A stretch of DNA of 64,000 bases, from assembly GCA_030833845.1 (NCBI GenBank), contig JAURGK010000004.1:39439-103438 (forward strand), in the 5' to 3' direction. The position numbers and the translations under genes are program-made. Origin of the DNA: Crocinitomicaceae bacterium (GTDB lineage: Bacteria > Bacteroidota > Bacteroidia > Flavobacteriales_D > Crocinitomicaceae). Below the pieces are notes generated by a model, which was given only the letters and a program-made list of their open reading frames with translations, searched no databases and was not told where the DNA came from. Shown piece by piece: positions 34,335-43,220 of the stretch. Each line of letters opens with the position of its first letter. The first letter of the stretch is position 1.

Positions 34335-37300
34335 TTAGAAATTGAACGTAAGGTTAACTGAATAAACGCGCGGACGTGGGTAGAAATTGTTATCAATTCC
34401 ACCTCCAATTTCCGGATCTTGACCTGAGTACTTGGTCACAACAAATGCATTTTGTACTACAAAGTTTGCATTGAGTCCAACTTTTTCTTTAGCAAAACCA
34501 AGTTTGCCAAAGTTGTAGCCAATATTGATAAAGTCCATGCGTAAGAAATTGGCACTTTCCAAATAATGATCAGACATCAATTGGCTCGCAGTAGTGCGCT
34601 GCACTTCATCTTGGTAGTATAGTGAACTGATGTTATTGAGGTATTTTTTAGTACCGTCAATAGTTTGGAAAGTAGCGCTATTAGAATGGATATTGTTGTA
34701 GATGGTTGCACCCATTTCTGCACGGGCAGAAAAGCCTGCATACCACTTTTTGTATTGAAAATTGAACGCAGTTCCAAAGAACATTTTTGGAGCAGCCTGA
34801 CCAGCATAGTAGCGGTCTTTCACATTGATGATGCCGTCGCCGTTGCGGTCAACAAAAGCGTTGGTATCTTTCCATTTGTCTGCAGCGGTGATTTGTCCGT
34901 CACCATTCATATCGATTTCGGCCTGAGAACCCACTTCAATGACACGACCTTGTGAATCGTATTGTTGTTCTAAAACAAAGAAAGTGTAGGTTGGGTAACC
35001 AATCTGATGGGCTTGGATGGTATTGCCAATGCCACCACCAATTCCACCAACCAATACACCCGGCGAAGTAGTATCAAGTACTTGCGCCAATTTTAAAACT
35101 TCGTTTTTGTTGTAAGTAGCATTGATGGTCCAATCCAAGCGCATGTCTTTAGTAGCAATCAAACCAGTATTCAATGAAACCTCAATACCTCGGTTCTGCA
35201 TTGCACCCACATTGGTAAGAATTTCATTGGTAAAATTCGTGCCTGCAGGTACTGGAACAGTAGCTAGTAAGTCTTTGGTATCTTTTTGGTATACATCAAC
35301 ACTACCAGAAATGCGGTCATTTTTGATACCAAAATCAACACCTAGGTTGTAGGATGTAGTCGTCTCCCACTTGAGGTTGGCATCAAAGCCCGCTGGGCGC
35401 AAAACCTGGTAATATTGACCACCAAAAGCATATTGCGCAGTTGTTGCACCTTGGAAATAGTTTCCGATATAGGCATAGTCTCCGATACCATCTTGTTGCC
35501 CAGTAACACCCCAACCAGCGCGCACTTTCAGCATATTGATGTTTTTGTTATTCTTCAAGAAATCCATTTCAGACAGGATCATCGCAGCAGATGCAGCCGG
35601 GAAAAGCCCCCAACGTGTTTCAGGGCTAAAGCGTGAAGAACCATCACGACGCAAAGAAACATTGACCACGTACTTTCCATCGTAGTTCAAAATAGCACGA
35701 CCATAATATGACATGAGTACATTGCGCGTAAAGAACGGGAAGGCAGATGCGGGAGCAATAATGCTATCTTGTGCCTCATTCCATGTAGGGTTGTTTGGGC
35801 TATAGGTATCCCAATCTTGGTAAGAGTAACCGGCTACTACTTCCAAAGTTTGTTTTTCCCACTTAGATCCAGAATTGTAACTTAAGTAAGATTCGAACAA
35901 CTTGTTTCTTTTCGTAGTACGGTAATTACTGTAACGGCCGTTGGTGAAGAAACCAGAGGCAGACGAAGCTGGTGTGATAACAAAGCCCGTGCCTTCCGAG
36001 AAGTCACCACCTACATTCACAGTAGCTTTCAATGCGGGAAGCGATGGCAAATTATAAGTAAGTTTTGCATTGGCTATGGCACGATTTACCTTACTTTGAT
36101 CGGTTGATTGTTCGATCAAACCTAATGGATTGCGCGCAGAAAGGGTATTTGGTTTGTTGTTATCGATCCACTCAAAATAGCCGCCATAGGATTCGTTTGC
36201 TGAATAAATTGGTTGGGTAGGATCAAAAAATGCTGCTCCAAGTGCACCTCGGTTGGCAAAGAAAGATGCGGTTTGAACATATTTCAGATTTGCTTCAACT
36301 TGTAAGGTTTTATCCAAAAAGCTTGGGTTCATATTGAGACTTGCGGTGGTTCTTGCAAATTGATCTCTTTTAAGGATACCATTATCAATGCGGTTTCCTA
36401 TAGACAAGCGGTAAGGTAGGTTTTGAATCCCACCTGTGATTGAAACGTTGTTGTCAGAGATGATGGCGCTTCTGAATACTTGTTTTTGCCAATCGGTGCT
36501 AGAGTCTCCGAGTAGCGCTTTTTGTTGTGCAGTCCCGTTGGCATTTACGAGATTGCGCAGCGAATCTGCACTCAAGACATCAAAATATTTTGCAATTGTT
36601 GACATTGAAGTTTTAGAATCCAAAGTCACTTTCACATCATTGGAGGCACTACCGCGTTTGGTGGTAATGAGAATAACTCCGTTAGCAGCACGCGAACCGT
36701 AGATTGCAGTAGCAGATGCATCCTTCAAAACCACAAACGACGCAATGTCATTGGGGTTGATCAAAGACAAAGGATTGGCTGCACCTGCAATTCCTCCGTT
36801 GTCTAGAGGCACTCCATCTATAACGATGAGTGGATCATTGGATGCGTTGATAGATGTACCTCCTCTGAGTCTTAAAGTACTCCCTGATCCTGGGGCTCCG
36901 TCGTTGGAAGTTACTTTCAGACCAGCTACCTTACCCATTACAAGTTGTTCTGGGGTAGCGAGCGATCCTTGCACAAAGTTTTTTTCATTGATAATGGCCG
37001 CTGAACCAGTCAAATCTTTGGTGCGTTGTGTACCGTAACCAATAACCACAACATCACCAACGTCTTGAATTTTGCCAGCAAACTGAAAATCATTCGTAAC
37101 CATTTGGTTGGCAACCACGGTAACTTGATCATTTTGGTTGCTGAAACCTTGGAATTTATAAATCAGGTTGTAAGATCCTGGTTTTAAATCTTTGATTTCA
37201 TAGTAACCATTGTCATTTGACACAGCTCCTTTGCCTAGTCCTTCTACCAATACCGAAGCATTGAAGAGTGGCGTGCCTGCGGCGTCTGTAATGGTCCCTT

Positions 37301-37385
37301 TAATGCCGGTTTGCGCAGAGGCTACCAAGGAGAAACCAAAAGACAGCAACAAGGCAAAAAAACTGCTAGTAGTTTTCTTTTGCAT
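34335..37385 (-). CDS. susC: SusC/RagA-family TonB-linked outer-membrane transporter
   Basis: 1016 residues. Signal peptide (1-25), then a carboxypeptidase-regulatory-like domain (about 26-105, TGIKGTITDAAGTPLFNASV), the TonB-box and plug region (about 112-225, with the SusC-specific VVIGYGTQRTKDLTGS and LRLRGGTSINASNDPLIVIDG), and a beta barrel ending in YSVNLTFNF with the aromatic last residue needed for outer-membrane insertion. It imports oligosaccharides, here most likely maltodextrins, using TonB. A -7 box TATATTTG and a -33 CTTG lie upstream, with a palindrome over the latter. Confidence 0.95.
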   Translation of the reverse strand: MQKKTTSSFFALLLSFGFSLVASAQTGIKGTITDAAGTPLFNASVLVEGLGKGAVSNDNGYYEIKDLKPGSYNLIYKFQGFSNQNDQVTVVANQMVTNDFQFAGKIQDVGDVVVIGYGTQRTKDLTGSAAIINEKNFVQGSLATPEQLVMGKVAGLKVTSNDGAPGSGSTLRLRGGTSINASNDPLIVIDGVPLDNGGIAGAANPLSLINPNDIASFVVLKDASATAIYGSRAANGVILITTKRGSASNDVKVTLDSKTSMSTIAKYFDVLSADSLRNLVNANGTAQQKALLGDSSTDWQKQVFRSAIISDNNVSITGGIQNLPYRLSIGNRIDNGILKRDQFARTTASLNMNPSFLDKTLQVEANLKYVQTASFFANRGALGAAFFDPTQPIYSANESYGGYFEWIDNNKPNTLSARNPLGLIEQSTDQSKVNRAIANAKLTYNLPSLPALKATVNVGGDFSEGTGFVITPASSASGFFTNGRYSNYRTTKRNKLFESYLSYNSGSKWEKQTLEVVAGYSYQDWDTYSPNNPTWNEAQDSIIAPASAFPFFTRNVLMSYYGRAILNYDGKYVVNVSLRRDGSSRFSPETRWGLFPAASAAMILSEMDFLKNNKNINMLKVRAGWGVTGQQDGIGDYAYIGNYFQGATTAQYAFGGQYYQVLRPAGFDANLKWETTTSYNLGVDFGIKNDRISGSVDVYQKDTKDLLATVPVPAGTNFTNEILTNVGAMQNRGIEVSLNTGLIATKDMRLDWTINATYNKNEVLKLAQVLDTTSPGVLVGGIGGGIGNTIQAHQIGYPTYTFFVLEQQYDSQGRVIEVGSQAEIDMNGDGQITAADKWKDTNAFVDRNGDGIINVKDRYYAGQAAPKMFFGTAFNFQYKKWYAGFSARAEMGATIYNNIHSNSATFQTIDGTKKYLNNISSLYYQDEVQRTTASQLMSDHYLESANFLRMDFINIGYNFGKLGFAKEKVGLNANFVVQNAFVVTKYSGQDPEIGGGIDNNFYPRPRVYSVNLTFNF

Positions 37386-37419
37386 AGTTTATGTTTTAGC
37401 GTTATACAGATTAATCAGT

Positions 37420-37456
37420 CAAATATATTTTATTTTTTCTTAATGTCAAGTTGACA
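37420..37456 (-). promoter_or_regulatory. susC promoter with TGTCA-TGACA operator
   Basis: Minus strand: CTTG (37450-37447), a 19-base spacer, TATATTTG (37427-37420), then a 35-base leader. It is a near-perfect vegetative promoter. TGTCAAGTTGACA (37444-37456), a palindrome with a single central base, covers the -33 element, where a bound protein could block or recruit RNA polymerase. The same half-sites occur at 47133-47145. Confidence 0.7.
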
Positions 37457-37470
37457 CACTGAAAAAGTTT

Positions 37471-39960
37471 TCACCATTTGAACTCTATTTCCAATGCATC
37501 TTCCTCAATTCTGAACTTAGGATTTCCTATAAGTGTCAAGACTTGAGTTGCTTCGTTGAATTCAAATTTTTGCTTTTTTCCCATAATCCTAATTTGTGAT
37601 GGTGGCATTGGAGTATGAACCACGCAATAGAACTTAAAAGTATGGTCCTTCCATTGCTCAGCATAGAATGGTGAGGCAAGAAATTGGCATGTTCCTTTTG
37701 ATATATTACTCGAGCAATGCAATTCTTTATATTTTCCTATATTTTGCGCATCAAAGGTATCGCCATCATCTTCATACCAATTAAAACCATTGGTGACATC
37801 TGTACTATTTGGATCAATGTAAAGGTGCAAGGTTACGTTCGTATCAACATATTCTTCGGTGCTCTGGACTGTAGGGCTCATAGGGATAATAGCACCATTG
37901 CGTACAAAAACAGGAATATGATCCAAGCTTTTGGTGCATTCTACAACTTGATAGCCGGTTGGTGAATTATTATAAAAAAGCGCGTTTGCCATTTTGCCGG
38001 TATGAAAATCAAACCAACTGGTAGCTGAAGGCACTTTTATTCGAAATGAATTCGATTGGTCTGCATTCATAGAATCGGTAACGGCATGCACCAAAAATGA
38101 TGGGCCCCACATGTAAGTTTCCGCCTCTGCAAAGGACCATTCTTGTTTCGGAAATTCCATAAAAATCGGACGCATCAATGGAGTTCCAAACCTGGCATTT
38201 TCATTGGCCAAACTATAATTATAGGGCAATAACTGATAACGCAATTCAATTGCCGCTTTGGCCAAGGCTTTTGTTTGAGTGTCTTTGTAAATAGCCTCAC
38301 TAGCCACCTCTTGTTGGGCATGAGGTCTGAAAATTGGTTGAAAAACACCATACTGCAACCAACGGATATAAAGTTCTGGATCGTCATTAGCACCGGCAAA
38401 GCCACCCAAATCAGAATGCATGTAGGCCATGCCTTGTAAACCCATTTGCATAGAAATTTCCATTTGTGGTTTGAGCCCTCCCCATGTCCTATTGACATCT
38501 CCAGACCAAGGAACCATCCCAAATCGCTGTGAACCAGAATAGCCTGCGCGCATTAAAATAAATGGTCTCTCAAGTGGATAATCTTTTCTATAACCCTCAA
38601 ACAGCAAACGTGCCCAATCATGGCCATAGATGTTATGAACTTCATCTGCCCAATGATCCCCATGTTTGAGGCCGCTAGGATGCACTTCGGGCTCGCCTAG
38701 GTCTCCCCAAAATCCAGCAGCTCCGTAGCCGTGCAACTTTTTATATATTTCCCAAAACCAAGCGCGCGCTTCTAGATTGTATAAATCAATTAGACCCGTA
38801 TTGCCAAAATAAAAGTCATAACGGTAGGAATTACCAGTAGTATCAGTTCCGAGTAATTTTTGTTTATCTGCAACCTGCCAATTCTTTGAGGTAGTCAAGA
38901 CAAATGGCTCAGTAATTAGTATTGTTTTGACATTTTGTTCTCTAAAATCTGAAATCATCTGTTCACCATTTGGAAAAGAATCTCTATAAAACTCAAAGTT
39001 TCCTAAAGTGCCTTGGATGTCCTTACCAAACCAATAAAGATCGAAGACAATCGCATCTAATGGAATTTGCTCTTTGCGAAATTCATCAACTACCATTCTT
39101 GCTTCCTGTTCGGAATGGTAACCAAATCTGCTACTGAAATTTCCTAAGGTCCAACGCGCTGGCATGGGTTGGCGTCCGAGTAAAGAGGTCAGATGATAAC
39201 TGAGATCCTTCCAATCATCTGAAAAGATAACTTGATAGCGAAGTGGCCCACCAATGACCTCATAGGTCAGTTTATTTTCCTTTTTGGAATCTAAATCAAG
39301 CCAACCAATCTGTGGATTGTCAAAATGTATGGCATAGCCCTTATCTGAAAGGACAATAGGCATTGTAAAATTCATTAATTCAGAGTGTGTCTCATAGCCA
39401 TAATGCGCGCGGTTATACAATTGTAGGCGGTATCCTCTTCTATTCATACCTAAAGCCCGAGCGCCGGCTCCCATCAATTTTTCGTCTGATTCTAACTTGA
39501 ACTCAATTTTAGGTATTTGATCAAAATAATAACCCCGAGCCTCCGACACCCCAACCGACAAATATGTATAATTGATGTGAAAAGGATTGGTAAAGATTTG
39601 CATTTCAAGCATGCCACATTTCAAAATGTACATACTTGTTGGCCCAAAATCAGACCCAGCCTCTTGCAGTACGCGATCAAGTTCCCACTTCAAATCTTTG
39701 CTGGGCTTGAGCAAAACTGCATGCGAAGTATCGTGTTCATTGATTTTTTGATTTCCTGAACCCACTGAAGATGTCGGAAGAAAAGTTGTTTGGATTATTT
39801 TTTCTGACAAAGGACTAATAAGATACAATCCGTCCGAAACCTTGATCTCGGCCCCTTCTTTAGTAATGTCCAAACCAATAAATTCACGTTGCTGATTTTG
39901 AGCAAAGGAAAGGTTTGAAAGGAATGCTATCCAAAAAAAAATACTTTTAGCTGTGTGCAT
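37471..39960 (-). CDS. GH31 alpha-glucosidase
   Basis: 829 residues with a signal peptide (1-20, ending SFA), no lipobox and no T9SS domain, so probably periplasmic. The GH31 catalytic parts are present: GFWGDLGEPEVH (nucleophile Asp in the WxDxxE motif, about residue 415) and WSGDVNRTWGGL (acid/base Asp, about residue 485), followed by HSDLGGFAG. The N-terminal galactose-mutarotase-like beta domain and the C-terminal beta domains fill the rest. The family removes terminal alpha-glucose; with two amylases next to it, maltodextrin is the likely substrate. It starts one base after the GH13 stop and ends 86 bases before susC. Confidence 0.92.
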   Translation of the reverse strand: MHTAKSIFFWIAFLSNLSFAQNQQREFIGLDITKEGAEIKVSDGLYLISPLSEKIIQTTFLPTSSVGSGNQKINEHDTSHAVLLKPSKDLKWELDRVLQEAGSDFGPTSMYILKCGMLEMQIFTNPFHINYTYLSVGVSEARGYYFDQIPKIEFKLESDEKLMGAGARALGMNRRGYRLQLYNRAHYGYETHSELMNFTMPIVLSDKGYAIHFDNPQIGWLDLDSKKENKLTYEVIGGPLRYQVIFSDDWKDLSYHLTSLLGRQPMPARWTLGNFSSRFGYHSEQEARMVVDEFRKEQIPLDAIVFDLYWFGKDIQGTLGNFEFYRDSFPNGEQMISDFREQNVKTILITEPFVLTTSKNWQVADKQKLLGTDTTGNSYRYDFYFGNTGLIDLYNLEARAWFWEIYKKLHGYGAAGFWGDLGEPEVHPSGLKHGDHWADEVHNIYGHDWARLLFEGYRKDYPLERPFILMRAGYSGSQRFGMVPWSGDVNRTWGGLKPQMEISMQMGLQGMAYMHSDLGGFAGANDDPELYIRWLQYGVFQPIFRPHAQQEVASEAIYKDTQTKALAKAAIELRYQLLPYNYSLANENARFGTPLMRPIFMEFPKQEWSFAEAETYMWGPSFLVHAVTDSMNADQSNSFRIKVPSATSWFDFHTGKMANALFYNNSPTGYQVVECTKSLDHIPVFVRNGAIIPMSPTVQSTEEYVDTNVTLHLYIDPNSTDVTNGFNWYEDDGDTFDAQNIGKYKELHCSSNISKGTCQFLASPFYAEQWKDHTFKFYCVVHTPMPPSQIRIMGKKQKFEFNEATQVLTLIGNPKFRIEEDALEIEFKW

Positions 39961-39961
39961 G

Positions 39962-41803
39962 TCAATGATGAAGTTGAATAATGTAAGATGTTTTGGAAGG
40001 AATCATCATCGATTCTTGTTCAAAGTCGAAGCTCTGATTATTGAGCACATCATTGCCCTTTTCGAATCCATGCAATCCTTCAACAAAGCGAGACCAAGCA
40101 AGCTTTTGTTCATTATCTGAATTATTTAAAATTACCATCACGACTTGTGGCTCAGCAGTTTTGTTTTCTTCAGGTGTTAAATACCTAAAATAAACATAGA
40201 CATTATTTTGAGGCACATACTGTAGTAATTCCCCTTTGTGAATTACTGAGTTATGCAAGCGCCAATTCAACAAATTCTTTGTGAATTGGTAGTATTCTTC
40301 TTGACTACTTTGGCGCTCTTCTGGCTTCGATCCTATAAAAAAATCTCTCCTTATATCAGCATCTCCAACTTCCTTACTACCGCGCATGCCTATTTCTGAG
40401 CCATAATAAATCTGTGGAATACCTCTAGTTGTGGCAATGAGGCTCAGTGCCATTTTATAATCTGCCAAATCTGGATAACTTTCATTAAATCTTTGCGTGT
40501 CATGATTTTCCATGAAAACCAATAAGTTCTGTGGATTGGCATACAAATAATCTTGAGTAAAATTCTCATAAAACCGCACCATTCCTTCGCTCCAACCCTG
40601 ATTCTTTTCGCCCAAGGCCTGCATCATGGCATCGTGCAAAGTAAAATCCATCACCGAAGACATATGGCTATTGAATCCTTGAATTGCTCCGATAGGACTA
40701 TCTTTTTGCCAATATGCTATTTGCGCCTGATCGTGCAACCATACTTCTCCGACAATATTCAAATTTGGATACTCGTCCATGATGGCTTTTGTCCATTGAG
40801 CAATTGCCTCCTTATTATTATATGAGTAAGTATCTACGCGCAATCCATCCAAATCTGCATATTCGATCCACCAAATCGTATTTTGAATCAAATAGGTCAG
40901 TAATAATGGATTTTTTTGATTCATATCTGGCATCGATGTATCAAACCAACCATCTGCTGCGGCATCGAGATCTGCTTTTGAAGCATGTGGATCAAACTGC
41001 GTAAAAGTGCGGTGACTTGATCTAGTAAATTCGTCAAATTGATGTATCCAAGTACTTGTAGGCAAATCTTGAACCATCCAATGTTTGCTAGACCAATGGT
41101 TTGGTACCTCATCCTTAATGACTTTCAATCCTAAAGCATGTGCTTTGCTCACAAGGTCTTTAAAACTCTCGTTTGTACCATAGCGTGGGTCTACTTTATA
41201 TAAGTCCGATACTGCGTAACCGTGGTATGAATAAACAGGTTCGTTATCTTCTAAAAATGGTGTCATCCAAATGGTAGTGGCTCCTAATTCTTTGATGTAA
41301 GGTAGGCGATCTGTAACACCTTTGAGATCACCTCCATGGCGTCCTCCGGGCAAACTTGGATTGGATTGTTCTTTCATGTCGGCGGATGAATCATTGGTTG
41401 GGTCTCCGTTTGCAAACCGATCTGGCATAAGCAAGTAGAGCACGTCTGCACTGCTATAACTGGAACGATACTTTGATTGAGGCTTTCTATCTATTAGTTT
41501 AAAATCATGAACCGCAACAACCTTCTTTTTATCTTTTAATTCAATGAGGTAATTGCCAGCTACTTTATTTGCTGTTTCTAGGGTTAGAAAAATATAATTT
41601 GGATTTTCAGTGCGTATTTCTTCTAGTATATTCAAGCCCAATACATCAACGTTATATTTGGCGATGTCCGTTCCGTGCAGTAATACTTGCACCTGATGGT
41701 GTTCCATGCCCACCCACCAATTTGCTGGCTCAACATGATCAAGAACCTGTGCTCGACCAATAAAAAGAACAGATAACGCAACCAACAAACTATTCCATTT
41801 CAT
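39962..41803 (-). CDS. GH13 neopullulanase/cyclomaltodextrinase-like enzyme
   Basis: 613 residues. Signal peptide (1-19, ending GRAQ), then an N-terminal cyclomaltodextrinase-type Ig domain (about 20-110, VEPANWWVGMEHHQVQVLLHG) and a GH13 barrel. Catalytic parts seen: nucleophile Asp in GLRVDTYSY, acid/base Glu in IVGEVWLHD, transition-state Asp in MENHDTQRF. The layout resembles SusA, the periplasmic neopullulanase of the Bacteroides starch system. The start at MKWNSLL gives a normal signal peptide and a 14-base overlap with the CotH-family gene; an upstream in-frame ATG (41830) lies deeper inside that gene. Confidence 0.92.
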   Translation of the reverse strand: MKWNSLLVALSVLFIGRAQVLDHVEPANWWVGMEHHQVQVLLHGTDIAKYNVDVLGLNILEEIRTENPNYIFLTLETANKVAGNYLIELKDKKKVVAVHDFKLIDRKPQSKYRSSYSSADVLYLLMPDRFANGDPTNDSSADMKEQSNPSLPGGRHGGDLKGVTDRLPYIKELGATTIWMTPFLEDNEPVYSYHGYAVSDLYKVDPRYGTNESFKDLVSKAHALGLKVIKDEVPNHWSSKHWMVQDLPTSTWIHQFDEFTRSSHRTFTQFDPHASKADLDAAADGWFDTSMPDMNQKNPLLLTYLIQNTIWWIEYADLDGLRVDTYSYNNKEAIAQWTKAIMDEYPNLNIVGEVWLHDQAQIAYWQKDSPIGAIQGFNSHMSSVMDFTLHDAMMQALGEKNQGWSEGMVRFYENFTQDYLYANPQNLLVFMENHDTQRFNESYPDLADYKMALSLIATTRGIPQIYYGSEIGMRGSKEVGDADIRRDFFIGSKPEERQSSQEEYYQFTKNLLNWRLHNSVIHKGELLQYVPQNNVYVYFRYLTPEENKTAEPQVVMVILNNSDNEQKLAWSRFVEGLHGFEKGNDVLNNQSFDFEQESMMIPSKTSYIIQLHH

Positions 41804-43217
41804 ATACTCTCTTTTGTGTTCCATTGTCATAAATTAAAATCTTGATGCAATTCTTGGTCTCGGCATCAATGGTACGGCCCATCAAGTCCGTTACATCAAT
41901 TACCTTAGTTTCCATCATGGTAAATTCTTCCATTCCAGACAAACAAGGATTGGTGATGCCTTGGTAAGTTATACATTGCGCCAAAGCGCTGGTTTTTCGA
42001 TTGTCAAGGTAAGGAACAATGCCACTTTTGACATGTGCTCCCCAAGTTTGTTGCAAAGCATTTAGAAAATCCTGATTGCTAAAACCGTAATCTAAACCTT
42101 TGTAAGTATCCAAAAGTGCTGCGGGTGTAATCAAGGACTGCTTAGTTTGAAGCATAGTTTGCAAACTACTGACGTCCCAGACGTTTTGCAAGATATCTAG
42201 CATATGAAAAGTGAAGCGATCTTTGAAGTATGGAACGGCCATAAGCTTGGTATACAACGGCCTTGACTGATTGCTTGGTGACCAAGCATAAATGTTCCGA
42301 TTGGACCAATTGATATTGAACCAATCAATCCCAAAAGTATTATCTAAATCATAAGAAATGTAGACCATTTTTTGGTCGCTCTCGCGTTGGTAGAGGTAAT
42401 AATTGTTCTTGTTATAGGCATAACCATCCCACTGCCCCATTAATATTTCTAGTGCAATATTTCTTAAAAAAAGATCCACATCAAATACTTCTTGAATGGC
42501 ACATACAAAATTTGCCGCTGGCGTATTATTCAACACATCGATAAAGTGAACAAGAGCTGAATAGTCTGCACTATCCTTGTTTGTCTTTAATTCATATACA
42601 TTTTGATAATTTGCAACATTACTACCCCACCACGTAAGGTCTGCACCATAATAACACTTCCATAAGTTGCCATTGGCTTGGCCTGAAAATCGCAAGTCTA
42701 AATATTCATCATCAATGTGCTCAACATTGATATAAAGTCCTTTATATTGGTTGTTGATGTATAATTTAACATAGCTCGTTCTCGAAGACGGCAAACTAGC
42801 ACTCCTCAGCAGCGAATGTGCCAAGTAGGTTCTTAAAATAGAAACGTCGTTGTGTTCACCATTTAAATTCATTTCTTCTAGCCCTTGAAATTTTTGAGTT
42901 GATATAAAACGATTGAAATCAACTTTAAAAGACTTTTTTTGAGAAGCCAATGAAGTATTACCGCGAGCACGAAAACCAATGCTATCAATTGTGGTTGTCA
43001 GGTTATTGCTCTGATAAGTAATCGTTGACATGAATTCATGACCAGCATACAAACTATCACCTAGTAATAAATTGAGAGAATCTGGCGCTATATCTATATA
43101 AACAGAGGCAACCTCATTTTGCAGGAATGCCTGATTATAGGCAGGTTGAGGTACTTGCGCAATGAAACGAGCATTGTACAACACAAAAAGGTATACAACA
43201 AAAATATATCTCATCAA
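41790..43217 (-). CDS. CotH-kinase-family secreted protein inside the starch locus
   Basis: 475 residues with a signal peptide (1-20, ending FIAQ) and a CotH domain: SIGFRARGNTSLASQKKSFKVDFNRF (the RGN.S....K.S.K.dF start), YINVEHIDDEYLDLRF, and the late motif YISYDLDNTFGIDWF with the DxDN metal site intact. The C-terminus has KVIDVTDLMGRTID and IKILIYDNGTQKRVYEME, which resemble the second half of a T9SS sorting domain without the usual YPNP motif. It sits between two GH13 genes, with gaps of 3 bases and an overlap of 14. CotH proteins are atypical kinases in Bacillus; a role in starch use is not known. Confidence 0.85.
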   Translation of the reverse strand: MMRYIFVVYLFVLYNARFIAQVPQPAYNQAFLQNEVASVYIDIAPDSLNLLLGDSLYAGHEFMSTITYQSNNLTTTIDSIGFRARGNTSLASQKKSFKVDFNRFISTQKFQGLEEMNLNGEHNDVSILRTYLAHSLLRSASLPSSRTSYVKLYINNQYKGLYINVEHIDDEYLDLRFSGQANGNLWKCYYGADLTWWGSNVANYQNVYELKTNKDSADYSALVHFIDVLNNTPAANFVCAIQEVFDVDLFLRNIALEILMGQWDGYAYNKNNYYLYQRESDQKMVYISYDLDNTFGIDWFNINWSNRNIYAWSPSNQSRPLYTKLMAVPYFKDRFTFHMLDILQNVWDVSSLQTMLQTKQSLITPAALLDTYKGLDYGFSNQDFLNALQQTWGAHVKSGIVPYLDNRKTSALAQCITYQGITNPCLSGMEEFTMMETKVIDVTDLMGRTIDAETKNCIKILIYDNGTQKRVYEME

Positions 43218-43220
43218 TTT

